Shown: positions 55,073 to 64,000 of the stretch, piece after piece
Position numbering within the stretch: the first letter of the stretch is position 1
How the letters are laid out: every line of letters starts with the position of its first letter
Assembly: GCA_019022495.1 (NCBI GenBank)
Contig: JAFEKR010000016.1
Location: forward strand, 992,001 to 1,056,000
Source: Epichloe hybrida
Taxonomy: Eukaryota; Ascomycota; Sordariomycetes; Hypocreales; Clavicipitaceae
Length of the DNA: 64,000 nt
Reading direction: 5' to 3'
The notes under the pieces: generated by a model
Database searches by the model: none
Seen by the model: the letters and a program-made list of their open reading frames with translations, nothing else
Told to the model about the DNA's origin: nothing
Made by a program: the position numbers and the translations under genes

Positions 55073-57775
55073 CTACAGCAACAAGGCAATCATCGCCAGA
55101 ACTGCCAGCCCCCACGTCGCGCTCAGCCTGGTTTCACTCCATGCACCACCACCACCACCACCCCCCGCACCGGCTGTCATCACAGACACGTTCGGCACCT
55201 CGGGTGACTCTGCCATGGTTGTAGATGGAGTTGGCGCATTCTGAGTGGGTTGCTGCTGCTGCTGTTGTTGTTGTTCTCGCGCGGGAGGCGCCACTTTCGC
55301 AGGAGGAGCCACCTGTCCGGCAGGAGCCGCTTCCACGGCAGGAACCACCTTCGCGGGAGGAGCCACATGTCCGGCAGGAGCCGCTTCCACGGCAGGAGCC
55401 ACCTTGGCAGGAGGAGGCGCCTCCTTCAAGGAGTCAGCAGGGCGGGCAGGTGACGAAGCAGTAGGAGCCGCCGTCTCGCAGCCGCACTCCTCGACAACAA
55501 CCTCCACAAGCTCTGTAGGATGAGCCGTCTGCACAGCAGTCATCTCCGCTTCGCTGACAACATGCGCGGCGTTCCCGGCGTTGCCGACGACGAAAGAGTG
55601 TCCCGGACGCGTGTGCATGACGAACCCGCCCCCGCCGGATGGTGCCGCTGTCGACCCCCCCACACAGGCACAACAACAGTCTTGATGACTTGATCCTGAT
55701 TCTGGGGCGCAGCAGGCGTGGGCGTATTAGGCGTAGGCGTAGAAGCGGTTTCAGGTTCCTGTGTAAACGTGTAATGCGTCACGTTCTGACCGGGAGCCAT
55801 GGGCGGAGGCGGAGGACGAGGCTGGGCCACATCGCTCTTGGCCGTGCCGTAGACGGTGAGAAGCATGTTTTTGGGCCGGGACTCCCTTCGGTTGAGGTTT
55901 CTTCTCGTGTCGTGGAATCTCCTCATCTGCGTCGAGTTGCCGAAAGGCGTGCCGATGCTCGCTCTCGTGGGAAGGGGCTTGCTATAGCTAGATGCCGTGA
56001 TTGCAGCCGTGGAGACGGAGGACACGTTCCCGTCACGCTGGGGGTCGATGGGCGCGGTGGTGTTGGCCAGATCCCCTACTTTCTTGGCGAGGCCACCGCA
56101 GTATTGGGCATCATTGCCGGGACAGGCATGGTCGCAGACGCCGTTCTGTGCGTCCACGGCCCGCGTGTTGACGTCGAGGGAGTCGGCGCAGAAGCACTGC
56201 GTATCAAAGGCGCCCGCGAACATGGATCCTGCGCAAAGCTTGAGGCATCGCTCTAGAGTCATGTCTCTGCTTTCCCCGATCTTTCGGAAGCTTCTGAAGC
56301 TGTCGCTGGAGCCGTAGCATCCTAGAAGAGCGGCCGCGTCAACCTTGAGGGGGTTCTTGGGACCAGAAGTTGTTGCTTGGGGCGTGTCGGGCGAGTCGGG
56401 CGTGTCGGTGGACGAGGAGGTGACGCCGGATGAGGTTGCGCTTGTGGGTACAAAGGTGGTGTTGGTGTTGTAGCTGATTGCTTTGATTCCTTTGGCAGTC
56501 TTGCGGCCGTTGGCGGTGACAGTCGTGGTGAGGGAAGTCGTCATTGTAGTCGTCGAGGATGTTTCAGCTGAGCTCGTGTTGAGGGGAGATGGCATTGTAG
56601 TCGCCGAGGCGGATTCGGATTGACGTGAGCTCGTCGCCTTGGAAGGAGACGGCTTCTTCTCGTCTCTTTGATATGCGTCAATGTACCGAACATCCCAGTA
56701 CGCGTTCGAAAAGGCCTGCGGGTTCTTGGCGACATATTCACTGCAAGTCGAGGCGTATTTGCCACAACCGTCCGTCTTGCCCCAGATGGCGTTGCCCCAA
56801 TCACCGCAAAAGTTCTGAATTCATGACCATGTTAGTTGGCTGGCCCCATGACCCTGCTGAGGAGCACGCCCCAAAACAATAACGCCAGAAAAGGGAAGAG
56901 AAAAAAAAAAAAAACTCACAATGTTGATGACCAGGCTCATATCCTTAAAGTACTTGTCCACGTCGCAACTGTCGCCGCCAAAAACCGCATGTGGCATCCC
57001 CCACTCATCAGGATTCGGCTCCTTGCCGCTGATGTCCTTGGGAATCTGACTTCTGGCAAAATGCCAAATCTTGATAAACTCGGAATCCCACTCCATGGCG
57101 TACACGCCCCCGCCCGCGGCATTGAATCCATCTCCGTATGCAGACGCATCGCCCGCGGGGGAACCATATCCGCAGCCGACATTTTCGGTGCCAACATCGC
57201 AGTTCTTGGAGCGCTGGGTGCCTGAGGAATTGGATTTGAGGCTGTTGGAGACGGTGCATCCGGGGGCGGTGTGTGCGGAGAGGATGTTGCTGTACTGGTC
57301 GTTGGCGCCCTCGATGATGTCGACTTCGCCGCCACTCGGCCACTCGGGTCCGTATGACCAGACTTTTCAAATACAAAATCCATGTCAGTTTCTTCGCGCT
57401 TTTGACTGACACCAGAGGGAGTCAAGTCAGTCCATGGCGGATGAGCAGAGTATGAAAAAACTTACAAGCCGGCCAAAGACCACATTGCGAAGGGGGCATG
57501 TGCAAAAAATCGGCAATAAAGAGACCATGGTTATACGCCTCTTTGCTCTCAAGTCGGATACTCGGTCGTCCACCGCTCAGAGACACGGCATTCGTGCTAT
57601 CGACGCCCAATCTCACGACACCGGTGATTTCATCCACAGAGTACAGGCCCATCGCCTCGGCATTCGGCCGGCTCTGATACGATACGAATCCGTGAGACGG
57701 GTCCGCTCCATCGAACCAGTTGAAACCCGAGAGGAGGGCTTCTCCCACGTACGAGGTGGCCAAGGCGTACGCCAT
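55073..57775 (-). CDS. GH16 endo-glucanase with WSC domain and GPI-like tail; one base missing in a G7 run
   Basis: Family 16 beta-1,3(4)-glucanase fused to a wall-binding WSC domain. Exons 57775-57466, 57362-56920 and 56814-55073. The GH16 fold starts YVGEALLSGFNWFDGADPSH; the catalytic motif is GGEVDIIEGAN (E116 nucleophile, E121 acid/base, D118). A Ser/Thr-rich linker follows, then a Cys-rich WSC domain (about residues 416-492: GCYGSSDSF, CLKLC, CFCADSL, CPGNDAQYCGG). The C-terminal region has repeated Pro-Ala-Lys-Val units, a Gln run and a hydrophobic end (WGLAVLAMIALLL), like a GPI signal. The frame breaks at a run of seven G (sense) near 55655-55661. One extra G would join VVVPVWGG to STAAPSGGGG and give about 831 residues. 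The start is uncertain: no strong signal peptide precedes SYVGEALL from this ATG, and the upstream frame closes. Confidence 0.85.
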
Positions 57776-58696
57776 GCTCAGAAAAGCCTGGGAAGCCCGT
57801 TGGGCTCCTTTGACGAACAAAAGTCAAGGGAGATTTGCGAAAATGTTTCGATAGACCTGAAACGTGAGCACTTATCTGAAGCAGGTTCGTTTAGGGAGCA
57901 ATATTTGAAGGGAGAGCGCTGAGAAGAGAGGGGTTTAATTGGAAAAGAGAGGAAAGGGTTTCTTCACAAGGAGAACATTGCTCAGACATTGGTCCTTATA
58001 TATTGGCAATGAATCCATCGTCCAAAAGTCAAGTGGCAGGAATAAACGTGTCTCAGAGTCTCATCCAGGCGCTGTACGATGAGATACCCGGTCTAGGGAG
58101 CGAGAACCTCTTCAAGGGACCCATTGTGCGGTAAGAATGCCTCACAATAGTCTTTGTTCTCGTGCGATTCGGGAAAGGCTTCCATTCCAAGGCGTTTGTC
58201 GTCTACCAGCCATCGAGCCAAGGATGATGCTTGCATGTCGCCCTAGGAGAGAGACAGAGAACCCCTGGATTGCCTAGACGACAGAAACGGAAAGTCGTTC
58301 TTATTTCGGCTGAGACATTGGGAAAAAAGGAAAAAAGGAAAAAAAAAAAAAAAAAGGTATGGCTTTGGTTCTGGTTCCTGACGAAAGCTGCCACCCCCGG
58401 CACGGTTCGGCACACGCCAAGAGGTCGGTTGTCGTTGCCGTCCAAGACAATCATGTCGCGCAGGAGTCTGCATTCCAGGAACGGCCGGCGAAGGATCCCA
58501 AAGATGGTCTTTGATTGGCCAGCCGCCAATTCCTGCATGCCTTTGCAGGGCTGAGACACGGAAGTTGGGAGTCGCACTTGATCGATGACGGAGAGCTGAG
58601 ACACGCCCGGCGCCGCTTTCGTGGGAACTGCATCTATTGGATGGTCCATGTACGGAGTTTCCATGAACCGAAGAACGTCTACTCCACATGCTCTTT
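57776..58696. other. Spacer between GH16-WSC and PEX12 with a weak candidate exon
   Basis: Holds the GH16 upstream region. A plus-strand reading from the ATG at 58009 to a GTAAGA donor at 58131 codes 40 residues (MNPSSKSQVAGINVSQSLIQ...), and a minus-strand frame is open over about 58320-58670. I recognise neither, so no gene is called. An A-run lies at 58339-58355. Confidence 0.4.
57995..58002 (-). promoter_or_regulatory. Likely TATA box of the GH16-WSC gene
   Basis: On the minus strand CCAATATATAAGG (about 58006-57994) holds a TATATAAG box directly after a CCAAT pentamer, about 220 nt upstream of the chosen ATG. Position and orientation fit the GH16-WSC promoter. A short plus-strand reading from 58009 overlaps it. 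Confidence 0.45.
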
Positions 58697-59998
58697 TTAT
58701 ATCATGATTCTGCGCAACCCTTCCGTGCCGCCCAGAACGCGCTTCCCCGTGACCGCGCATCGACCAATTCCACTCTCCCACTTTCCCGCCCGCTTCCCCA
58801 TGAAGCTCTCCTGCTTGTCGTGCATCCCTTCGATCCATCTATGGATGCAGGTATAGCAATACACGACGCCCGTCTGACAGGCTGTCGGGGTAACGATGTC
58901 ATCCTGGCAAATCGGGCAGAGCGAGGTGTCTTGCGGAGAGGGCACCACATAAATGGGTAGCATGGATGGCGTCGCAATCGGCGCATCGTCAACAGACAAT
59001 TCTTCGCCGGTGCCCGACTCTGTGCTGACCCTTTCCTTGCCCTCTGTGCCCTCTGTGCCCTCTGTGCCCTCTGTACTTGGAGCGGACTTCTTTTCAACCC
59101 CTCTGACGATGGGTGGCGGTAGGTCAATGTTCTCGGTTGCCTTGCGGGACAATTGCTTGGCGAAATCCGATTGGTACCACCACTCGAGGAACTTGAGTGC
59201 GAATATGCTCATCGGTAAAAGAATGGACAGGCTAGATAGAGCCTTGGCCCCCCACTCGCTTGGCGAGAATAACGATCGAGGACCCGGTCGGTTGCCGGGC
59301 TTCGGCTTCGACAGTGCCTCGATGGCTTGGTAATCGGCGCCCGTCATGCGGCGGAGCCGAGTGCCAATGAGCCACATGAGCGGATTGTGGTATTTGGTCC
59401 TGTCGAAGAGATAACCAAGATGGAAGGCCAATATGGCAAAGTGGTAAGCAGCGTTGACGCTGGGGTATATGTTGGTCAAGAACCATCGATAGTAGTGTGT
59501 GAAGCGGTCTTTCAGGGTCGGGTTCTCTGGCATCCGGGTATACGCAGATCCGAGCAGCGCCCGCGGCGCATTGATTTCATGGCTTTCGTCCAGTTTGCGC
59601 TTCAGGTATGGCACGCCGACCAGGACAGCTAGATTCTTCCACACGTCGGACGTCGATAGCTTCAATGTTTCGCGCACGAGATGGGGAGCAGACACGCTCG
59701 CCCGGGGTATCTCGCCCCTGAGCGCCTTTTCTCGTTTGAGGCCATAGAAATGCTCGGTGAAGGATCCGCCGCGGGTGCGCAGGTAGTGTCGCTCGACGGC
59801 GAGCATGGACAGCGCGTACAGCTCATCGAAGGAGTTGAGAATGCGTAAAAGATAACGCGGGTGTCTTTGCGTAGCAACGGTGAGGAGGTACCGGAGCGTA
59901 GGAGGCAGAAGACTGTTGAGCTGCTGCTCCGAGAGGACCTCAAACAGCGAGGGCTTCTTGTCGTCGAATGTGCCTCGAAGGGCCGTCACGAACTCCAT
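58697..59998 (-). CDS. PEX12: PEX12, RING peroxin of the peroxisomal matrix import machinery
   Basis: Peroxisomal membrane RING protein acting with Pex2 and Pex10 in ubiquitination and recycling of the import receptor Pex5. Single exon. The frame is open from 60139, but the ATG at 59998 ([20 protein letters not shown]) matches the family start and gives 433 residues. The N-terminal Pex2/Pex12 domain includes [20 protein letters not shown] and [20 protein letters not shown]. Membrane segments follow ([38 protein letters not shown]). A four-fold Thr-Glu-Gly repeat (about 59035-59080) lies in the linker before the RING. The RING is the shortened form usual for Pex12: [17 protein letters not shown] then [11 protein letters not shown]. 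Confidence 0.94.
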   Translation of the reverse strand: MEFVTALRGTFDDKKPSLFEVLSEQQLNSLLPPTLRYLLTVATQRHPRYLLRILNSFDELYALSMLAVERHYLRTRGGSFTEHFYGLKREKALRGEIPRASVSAPHLVRETLKLSTSDVWKNLAVLVGVPYLKRKLDESHEINAPRALLGSAYTRMPENPTLKDRFTHYYRWFLTNIYPSVNAAYHFAILAFHLGYLFDRTKYHNPLMWLIGTRLRRMTGADYQAIEALSKPKPGNRPGPRSLFSPSEWGAKALSSLSILLPMSIFALKFLEWWYQSDFAKQLSRKATENIDLPPPIVRGVEKKSAPSTEGTEGTEGTEGKERVSTESGTGEELSVDDAPIATPSMLPIYVVPSPQDTSLCPICQDDIVTPTACQTGVVYCYTCIHRWIEGMHDKQESFMGKRAGKWESGIGRCAVTGKRVLGGTEGLRRIMI

Positions 59999-60374
59999 GT
60001 CGGCGGCGACCCTCGGATGTCCTCGAGTTGCGCAGGCCGCGCGCAGCAAGTGTCGCGGGTTGCGAAGGCGCTGACGTTGTTTCTTGTCGAGGTCGACGAG
60101 TGAGCATCGAAATGGTGCGAGTTGACAATCAAAGTCCACGCTCTATTAATACGGAGTGACGGAGTCGAAGCACCCGGGTGGATCCCATGTGAAGAAGCCT
60201 CGGCTCGGCATTGGGCGGGGGGTTTCGGTATTACTGCCAATTGACGCTTTGCCAGTCCTGTTGCGCTGCTGCCGTTGCCTTGTTGCCTTGCATTGCTGCA
60301 TCATCATCAACTTACAGAATCATCGAATCTGCAAAAAAAAAAAAAAAAACAATTCACCTCCCCTCGGCCGTAAA
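59999..60374. other. Divergent spacer PEX12 / thioesterase
   Basis: Shared promoter region of about 375 bp. A partial acggagt motif lies at 60151-60165. A run of 17 A (60333-60349) lies 25 nt before the thioesterase ATG. Confidence 0.5.
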
Positions 60375-60939
60375 ATGGTCGACAAGAATCACGCAGATCT
60401 GTACGACGACCCCGTAGAGCGAGCCCAGGCATGGCTCACCAAAGATGATGACGAGCGCTGGAAAGCCGGAGTGAGTGTCATTGACCACAGCAAACAACTT
60501 GCGCGAATCTTGACAAAAACTAACGAAGCTTCAGCAGTGGATGTCCACGCTCCTCCCTCACCTCAAAGTCACGTCCGCCGACCCCAGCTCCCCGGCCCGC
60601 GTGACCTTCTCCTTCACCTGCCTCGACGACCACTGCAACCGCCTGGGCAACTTGCACGGCGGCGCTGCCGCCACGCTCTTCGACCTGTGCACCACCATTC
60701 CCCTCGTTCTCATCAGCAGGCCTGGGTTCTGGCAGCTCCTCGGCGTCACGCGCAACCTCAACGTGACGTACTTCCGTCCCGTCCCCATGGGTGACGAGGT
60801 CGTCATCGAGACCGAGGCAATGCAGGTGGGCAAGAGGCTGGCCACGCTCAAGGGCGTCATGAGGAGGAAGAGGGATGGGGCGATTGTGAGCATCTGTGAG
60901 CATTTGAAGGCGAATATTGATCCCGAGTCCAAGGTGTAG
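60375..60939 (+). CDS. Hotdog-fold (4HBT) acyl-CoA thioesterase, ACOT13/PaaI-like
   Basis: Small thioesterase likely hydrolysing acyl-CoA esters; the natural substrate and compartment cannot be told. Exons 60375-60470 and 60535-60939 (64-bp intron, phase 0) give 166 residues, the usual size. The hotdog helix signature NLHGGAAATLFDLCTTIPL and the strand GVTRNLNVTYFRPVPMGDEV are clear, followed by ETEAMQVGKRLATLKGVM. It ends ..PESKV with no evident peroxisomal SKL-type signal. It sits head to head with PEX12; a functional link through acyl-CoA metabolism is possible but not shown. Confidence 0.92.
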
Positions 60940-62719
60940 GTTGGGCCGTCGCGTCGCTCTTTGCTGTTTAGAATCGTCATGGAAATCATCAAGTACATCG
61001 TAGCATGTGGGACTAAATTGACATTACGTAAAGGGCTATTAACTATCTTATATATTTTTTGTTGGTTTCACAGGATACCTACTAGTAGTCTTCGTTGAGT
61101 TGTGAGACCGAACAATAGCGCTCATCGCCAAACAAGGCCCTTGGGCAATTCATCACGAGCACCTAGGCGATAATCCGGATGGAAGGTTGGGTTGCGCGCG
61201 CGTATTAGTTTGTCCTCATCTGCCAACGCCTAGCACGCAGCTTAACCCTAGCCTTCTTTACAGAAGTCGTAAGGGAGGTTCAGAAGGTACATCATCTGCT
61301 GCCAGCCTTTGATCAGAAGCTTGAAGTTCCAATTTACAGCCAAAGTGATTATGATATCGCCACACTTCCCAGATTCGTCAGGCATCTCCATCATCAAAGG
61401 CCACCTCACTTTCCACGGGTAATAAGGCTTGTTTCCAGCCTTAGCCTGAGAGTTGCCCGCACGCCTTTTTTCCAGAGTTGATAAGTTGCAGCGATTTGCA
61501 CTGGATCCAAGGATCTGCTAGGGCGAACTCCTACCACTCTAAATAGTTGTGGTTCATCTAGTGCCTTCTCTGCTTGTCTCATTTCCTGTTTCGCTCAGGG
61601 AGTAACTTCCTATTTCGTTGACTTCGGCATCGCACTCGTTGTCGTCGTTTGTTCAGGGTGGCCTTCAAGCAGAAGAAAGTTTTTACAGTGCTTCTTTCTA
61701 GAGCCAAAGGCTATTAATGAAGAAATGGCAATACAGCAACAGCGTGTTCAAGCCCTCTCCCGATGATCCTGCCCATTGCTGCTAATGCCCACTGGTCCTG
61801 CCAGTGGTGGCGGCAATCGCGCCGGCGCTGTCCTAGGCGTCGAGGTCAGCGCGCGCTGGTCCTCAGCGTCTCTCTGCAGAGCTTCATTCGAATTCCGCGG
61901 CTCATGGAGATGCGATGAGGTGATCCGCCCCGGACTGAATCGCGCATGTGGTGGTGAAGAAGCGCCCGTCAACCCCAAGCTGCTTGATACTCGTGTAGGT
62001 AAGGATGTGCCGCCTTCCAGCTTTCTCACTTTCTTTCGAATCTACAAATGCCACCATCATCTTCGCAGGTGACGTAAAAATTCGCAATCAAAGTCCTCGC
62101 CAGGGCATCGGGGTTTTGCGAGCAAGGGCGATCGGGACTCAGTCAGGGCGCGTTGATCGGCAGCAGTTTGTCATTCCAGGGAAAAAATCAGTGGCCATGG
62201 GATTTTCGCGAACAAGGGAGCCACGGTTGGGTGTCGTCTGCTGCTGCGACAACGAGGGCCTGCGCATCGGTAGCGCCCTGGGCGCGGGCCGCTCCAGAAG
62301 ATCTCGATGTGTCGTAAAGGGTAAAGGGGGAGGCATCGATTAATCACCCGCACACTGTACCATCTATGTCGCCGATAGTTATGCTGCGGGGAAAAGCCAG
62401 CAGGGGAGGAGGTAAGTGGCTTTCCAGTGCGGCCAACGAAACCCGAGGGAAACTACAGTCGATCTGCGGCGGCAATGCGGGCTCGACTGGGGGGGGTTTG
62501 GCAGCCATGGGATTGATTCTGGCAGCAGCCAGCATGCTCCTGTTGCACGAAAAAAGAGGCGCAGCCACTGGCCACTCTGCTGTCAGGCTGCAGAAAATCT
62601 TGTCGGTATAAAGGTCTCGTCCCCAGATTCAAAGCATCTTCTTCTTGTTGACCACGGACAGGGTGGTTCTCCTCTGCAGTGAAGACGACTTTGCGCGCCT
62701 CTCATGTCCGGGAGGGTGA
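60940..62719. other. Gene-poor stretch with coding relics
   Basis: No intact gene. One relic reading is listed separately (61406-61594). 61770-62700 has several open but unsupported frames and a run of seven G at 62490-62496. I see no inverted repeats or RNA genes. Confidence 0.45.
61406..61594 (-). pseudogene. Short protein-coding relic, possibly transposon-derived
   Basis: A minus-strand frame of 62 codons, bounded by stops on both sides and without its own start, reads like a conserved protein piece (KALDEPQLFRVVGVRPSRSL, AATYQLWKKGVRATLRLRLE). I cannot name the family. The lack of start, splice sites or extension suggests a fragment of a larger repeated or transposon gene. Confidence 0.3.
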
Positions 62720-63270
62720 CTACCACGGCGGGAGTCTGGCGGGAGAGGAGTCCGAAGAAATGTAGCGTTGGTTCGACTCGGGGCACTCGACCGACAAGTG
62801 ATCTGCCACATACTGGGCCACCATCTCTATTTTCTTGGCTTGCTGCTCCATCTGCCGGTCCGTGTCCAACATGATTTCGTAATGGAAAGGTTTGATGAGG
62901 AGAAGTGCTCCGTCCTCAGTCTGTTGAGCATGGCCGGGCGCACCAATACTGCTGACAGTATTCGGCGTATGCGGTGTCAAGCTTGCATCTGTCCATTGTT
63001 GCGTGTTGAAGATGCTAGTGGAGATGGGCAACTGACGAGGGTGACAGTATGAGCGAGCAGAAGAAACAAGTCATAGTTGAGGAGCGAGGACTTTGAGTAT
63101 TACCTGGTGATTGCCCCTGGAATATTTGTTTGTCAAGAGATCGCGATCCAGGCGTCGTCTGGCGTCAGACTTCTTGTGGTGGGTCTTGTGGTGGGAGCGG
63201 TCCGCCATGTGGCCCGACGCCTGGCGCAGGTCGTCTCGCCACACGACGAGCGCCATCAGGAGGCCGGTGG
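62720..63270 (-). pseudogene. 3' part of an unrecognised gene, interrupted at 63271 by a repeat
   Basis: Two exons read well: about 63270-63105 (TGLLMALVVWRDDLRQASGH, Lys/His/Arg-rich SHHKTHHKKSDARRRL, ending NHQ) and 63031-62720 (LPISTSIFNTQQWTDASLTP, KPFHYEIMLDTDRQMEQQAK, ending LPPW). The 73-bp intron is GT-AG and phase 0. The first residues may be a membrane segment. Upstream, the frame runs straight into a repeat that recurs 650 bp away, so the true 5' part is missing, displaced, or lies in that repeat. Function unknown. Confidence 0.4.
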
Positions 63271-64000
63271 AAGAACTGATCAACAGGAACGAAGCTTTAG
63301 ATGATTTAAATGGATCAAATTGAAAATCAAGGTAATAATTAGGGAGGAAAAGAAACCCTATTAAAAAGTCTGCTGGTGGGGTTTTTGTGCTAGGTGGGCC
63401 AGGTGCCTCGCACCTGCCCCCACCCGTCACGTCCACCACCACTCAGTGGTCGCCCCCAACCATTAGTCTAAAAAAAAAAACATCAGATATCACTATGGGC
63501 ATCCCTCCCCTTAACTCATAAGCTCATGCTATTAACCCCTTAATCCCTTGGCCGTTCCGTTCCTCTTCTTCTAATCTTGGTCTAATGTAGTCAGTTAATG
63601 ATCATAATGACTTCCAATATCTCCATGTCTGACGGGGCTAATAGCCCATCGGCTCCTCCCCTAAAATCAGCGAACAACTCCCTATAGACAGTAAAAGCCT
63701 TTTCAGATAGATGATTGCGCTTCATCAAGTTACCTAGCTGTGTCAAATAATCTCCAATCCTGATCAGGACGTCGGGCCTTCCCAGCACTCTCAGAGGGCG
63801 GAGTCCTCCCTCAATTCCATATAGGCACTCGGCCACTGCTTCGGAGAATAGAGAGTCTGCGGACTGATCACCTCCCAGGGCGTCAGCCCACAAGCCCAGC
63901 TGGCCAACGGTGTGGTCGCCAAGAACTGATCAACAGGAACGAAGCTTTAGATGATTTAAATGAATCAAATTAAAAATCAAGGTGATAATCAGGGAGGAAA
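63271..64000. repeat. Direct repeat with 650-bp spacing, continuing past the window edge
   Basis: 63271-63350 and 63921-64000 both begin aagaactgatcaacaggaac and match over 80 bp with four differences, all transitions. Copy 2 is cut by the window end, so the full repeat length is unknown. It could be LTRs of a small retroelement, a 650-bp tandem unit, or two insertions of one element. Confidence 0.75.
63591..63920 (-). pseudogene. Protein fragment of unknown family between the direct repeats
   Basis: A minus-strand frame from the repeat edge (63920) to a stop at 63591 reads like real protein: GDHTVGQLGLWADALGG, RPLRVLGRPDVLIRIGDYLT, KAFTVYRELFADFRGGADGL. It has no good start and enters copy 2 of the repeat, where the frame closes. 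Either a fragment captured in a repeated element or the C-terminal exon of a gene lying to the right. I cannot name it. Confidence 0.35.

Noticed and set aside
58203..58838. 211-codon minus-strand frame beside PEX12
   Set aside because: Partly overlaps the PEX12 3' end in another frame and crosses an A-run; no recognisable domain.
1..64000. CRISPR arrays, operons, riboswitches, rRNA genes
   Set aside because: No regularly spaced identical repeats, no bacterial gene organisation and no rRNA-like sequence were seen.

Overview
The window is chromosomal DNA from a filamentous ascomycete. The gene models and their resemblance to known proteins point to Sordariomycetes, probably Hypocreales; this placement is inference. 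Supporting signs are short introns (about 55-125 bp, a few longer) with GTRNGY-type donors and CTRAC-like branch points, eukaryotic housekeeping genes, a fungal rhodopsin-type receptor, a Zn2Cys6 regulator, GH16 and GH76 wall enzymes, and gene-free spacers full of microsatellites and MITE-like elements. No bacterial, viral or CRISPR features were seen.

Layout. 1-4084 (-): VIP1/Asp1 inositol pyrophosphate kinase, cut by the left edge. 5101-8385 (+): UTP21. 8666-11414 (+): NCL1/Trm4 tRNA m5C methyltransferase. 11662-13431 (-): Obg-type mitochondrial GTPase MTG2. 14867-15698 (+): small conserved Cys-containing protein. 17045-18853 (-): BFR1-like. 20089-21010 (+): RPB5. 21907-23500 (-): rhodopsin-domain (PTH11-like) membrane protein. 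23.5-27.9 kb: gene-free island. 27925-31809 (-): tubulin cofactor D. 33233-34441 (-): secreted GH76. 37495-40437 (-): conserved SH3-like protein. 43856-45948 (+): amidase with an in-frame stop. 47241-49251 (-): Zn2Cys6 factor. 50284-53095 (-): Ist2-like anoctamin. 53501-54664 (+): metallophosphoesterase. 55073-57775 (-): GH16-WSC wall glucanase. 58697-59998 (-): PEX12. 60375-60939 (+): hotdog thioesterase. 61-64 kb: relics, an interrupted gene and a 650-bp-spaced direct repeat.

The genes are mostly unrelated housekeeping functions (ribosome biogenesis, tRNA modification, transcription, tubulin folding, peroxisome import, ER-plasma membrane contact) with scattered wall and sensing genes. I see no biosynthetic cluster or defence system.

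Three things stand out. First, the 9-mer TACGGAGTA (or its complement) occurs at least 21 times, always between genes. Second, four genes each need one added base to stay in frame, two of them at runs of seven identical bases; this looks more like consensus under-calling than biology. Third, long A-runs sit in the leaders of several genes, in one case running directly into the ATG.
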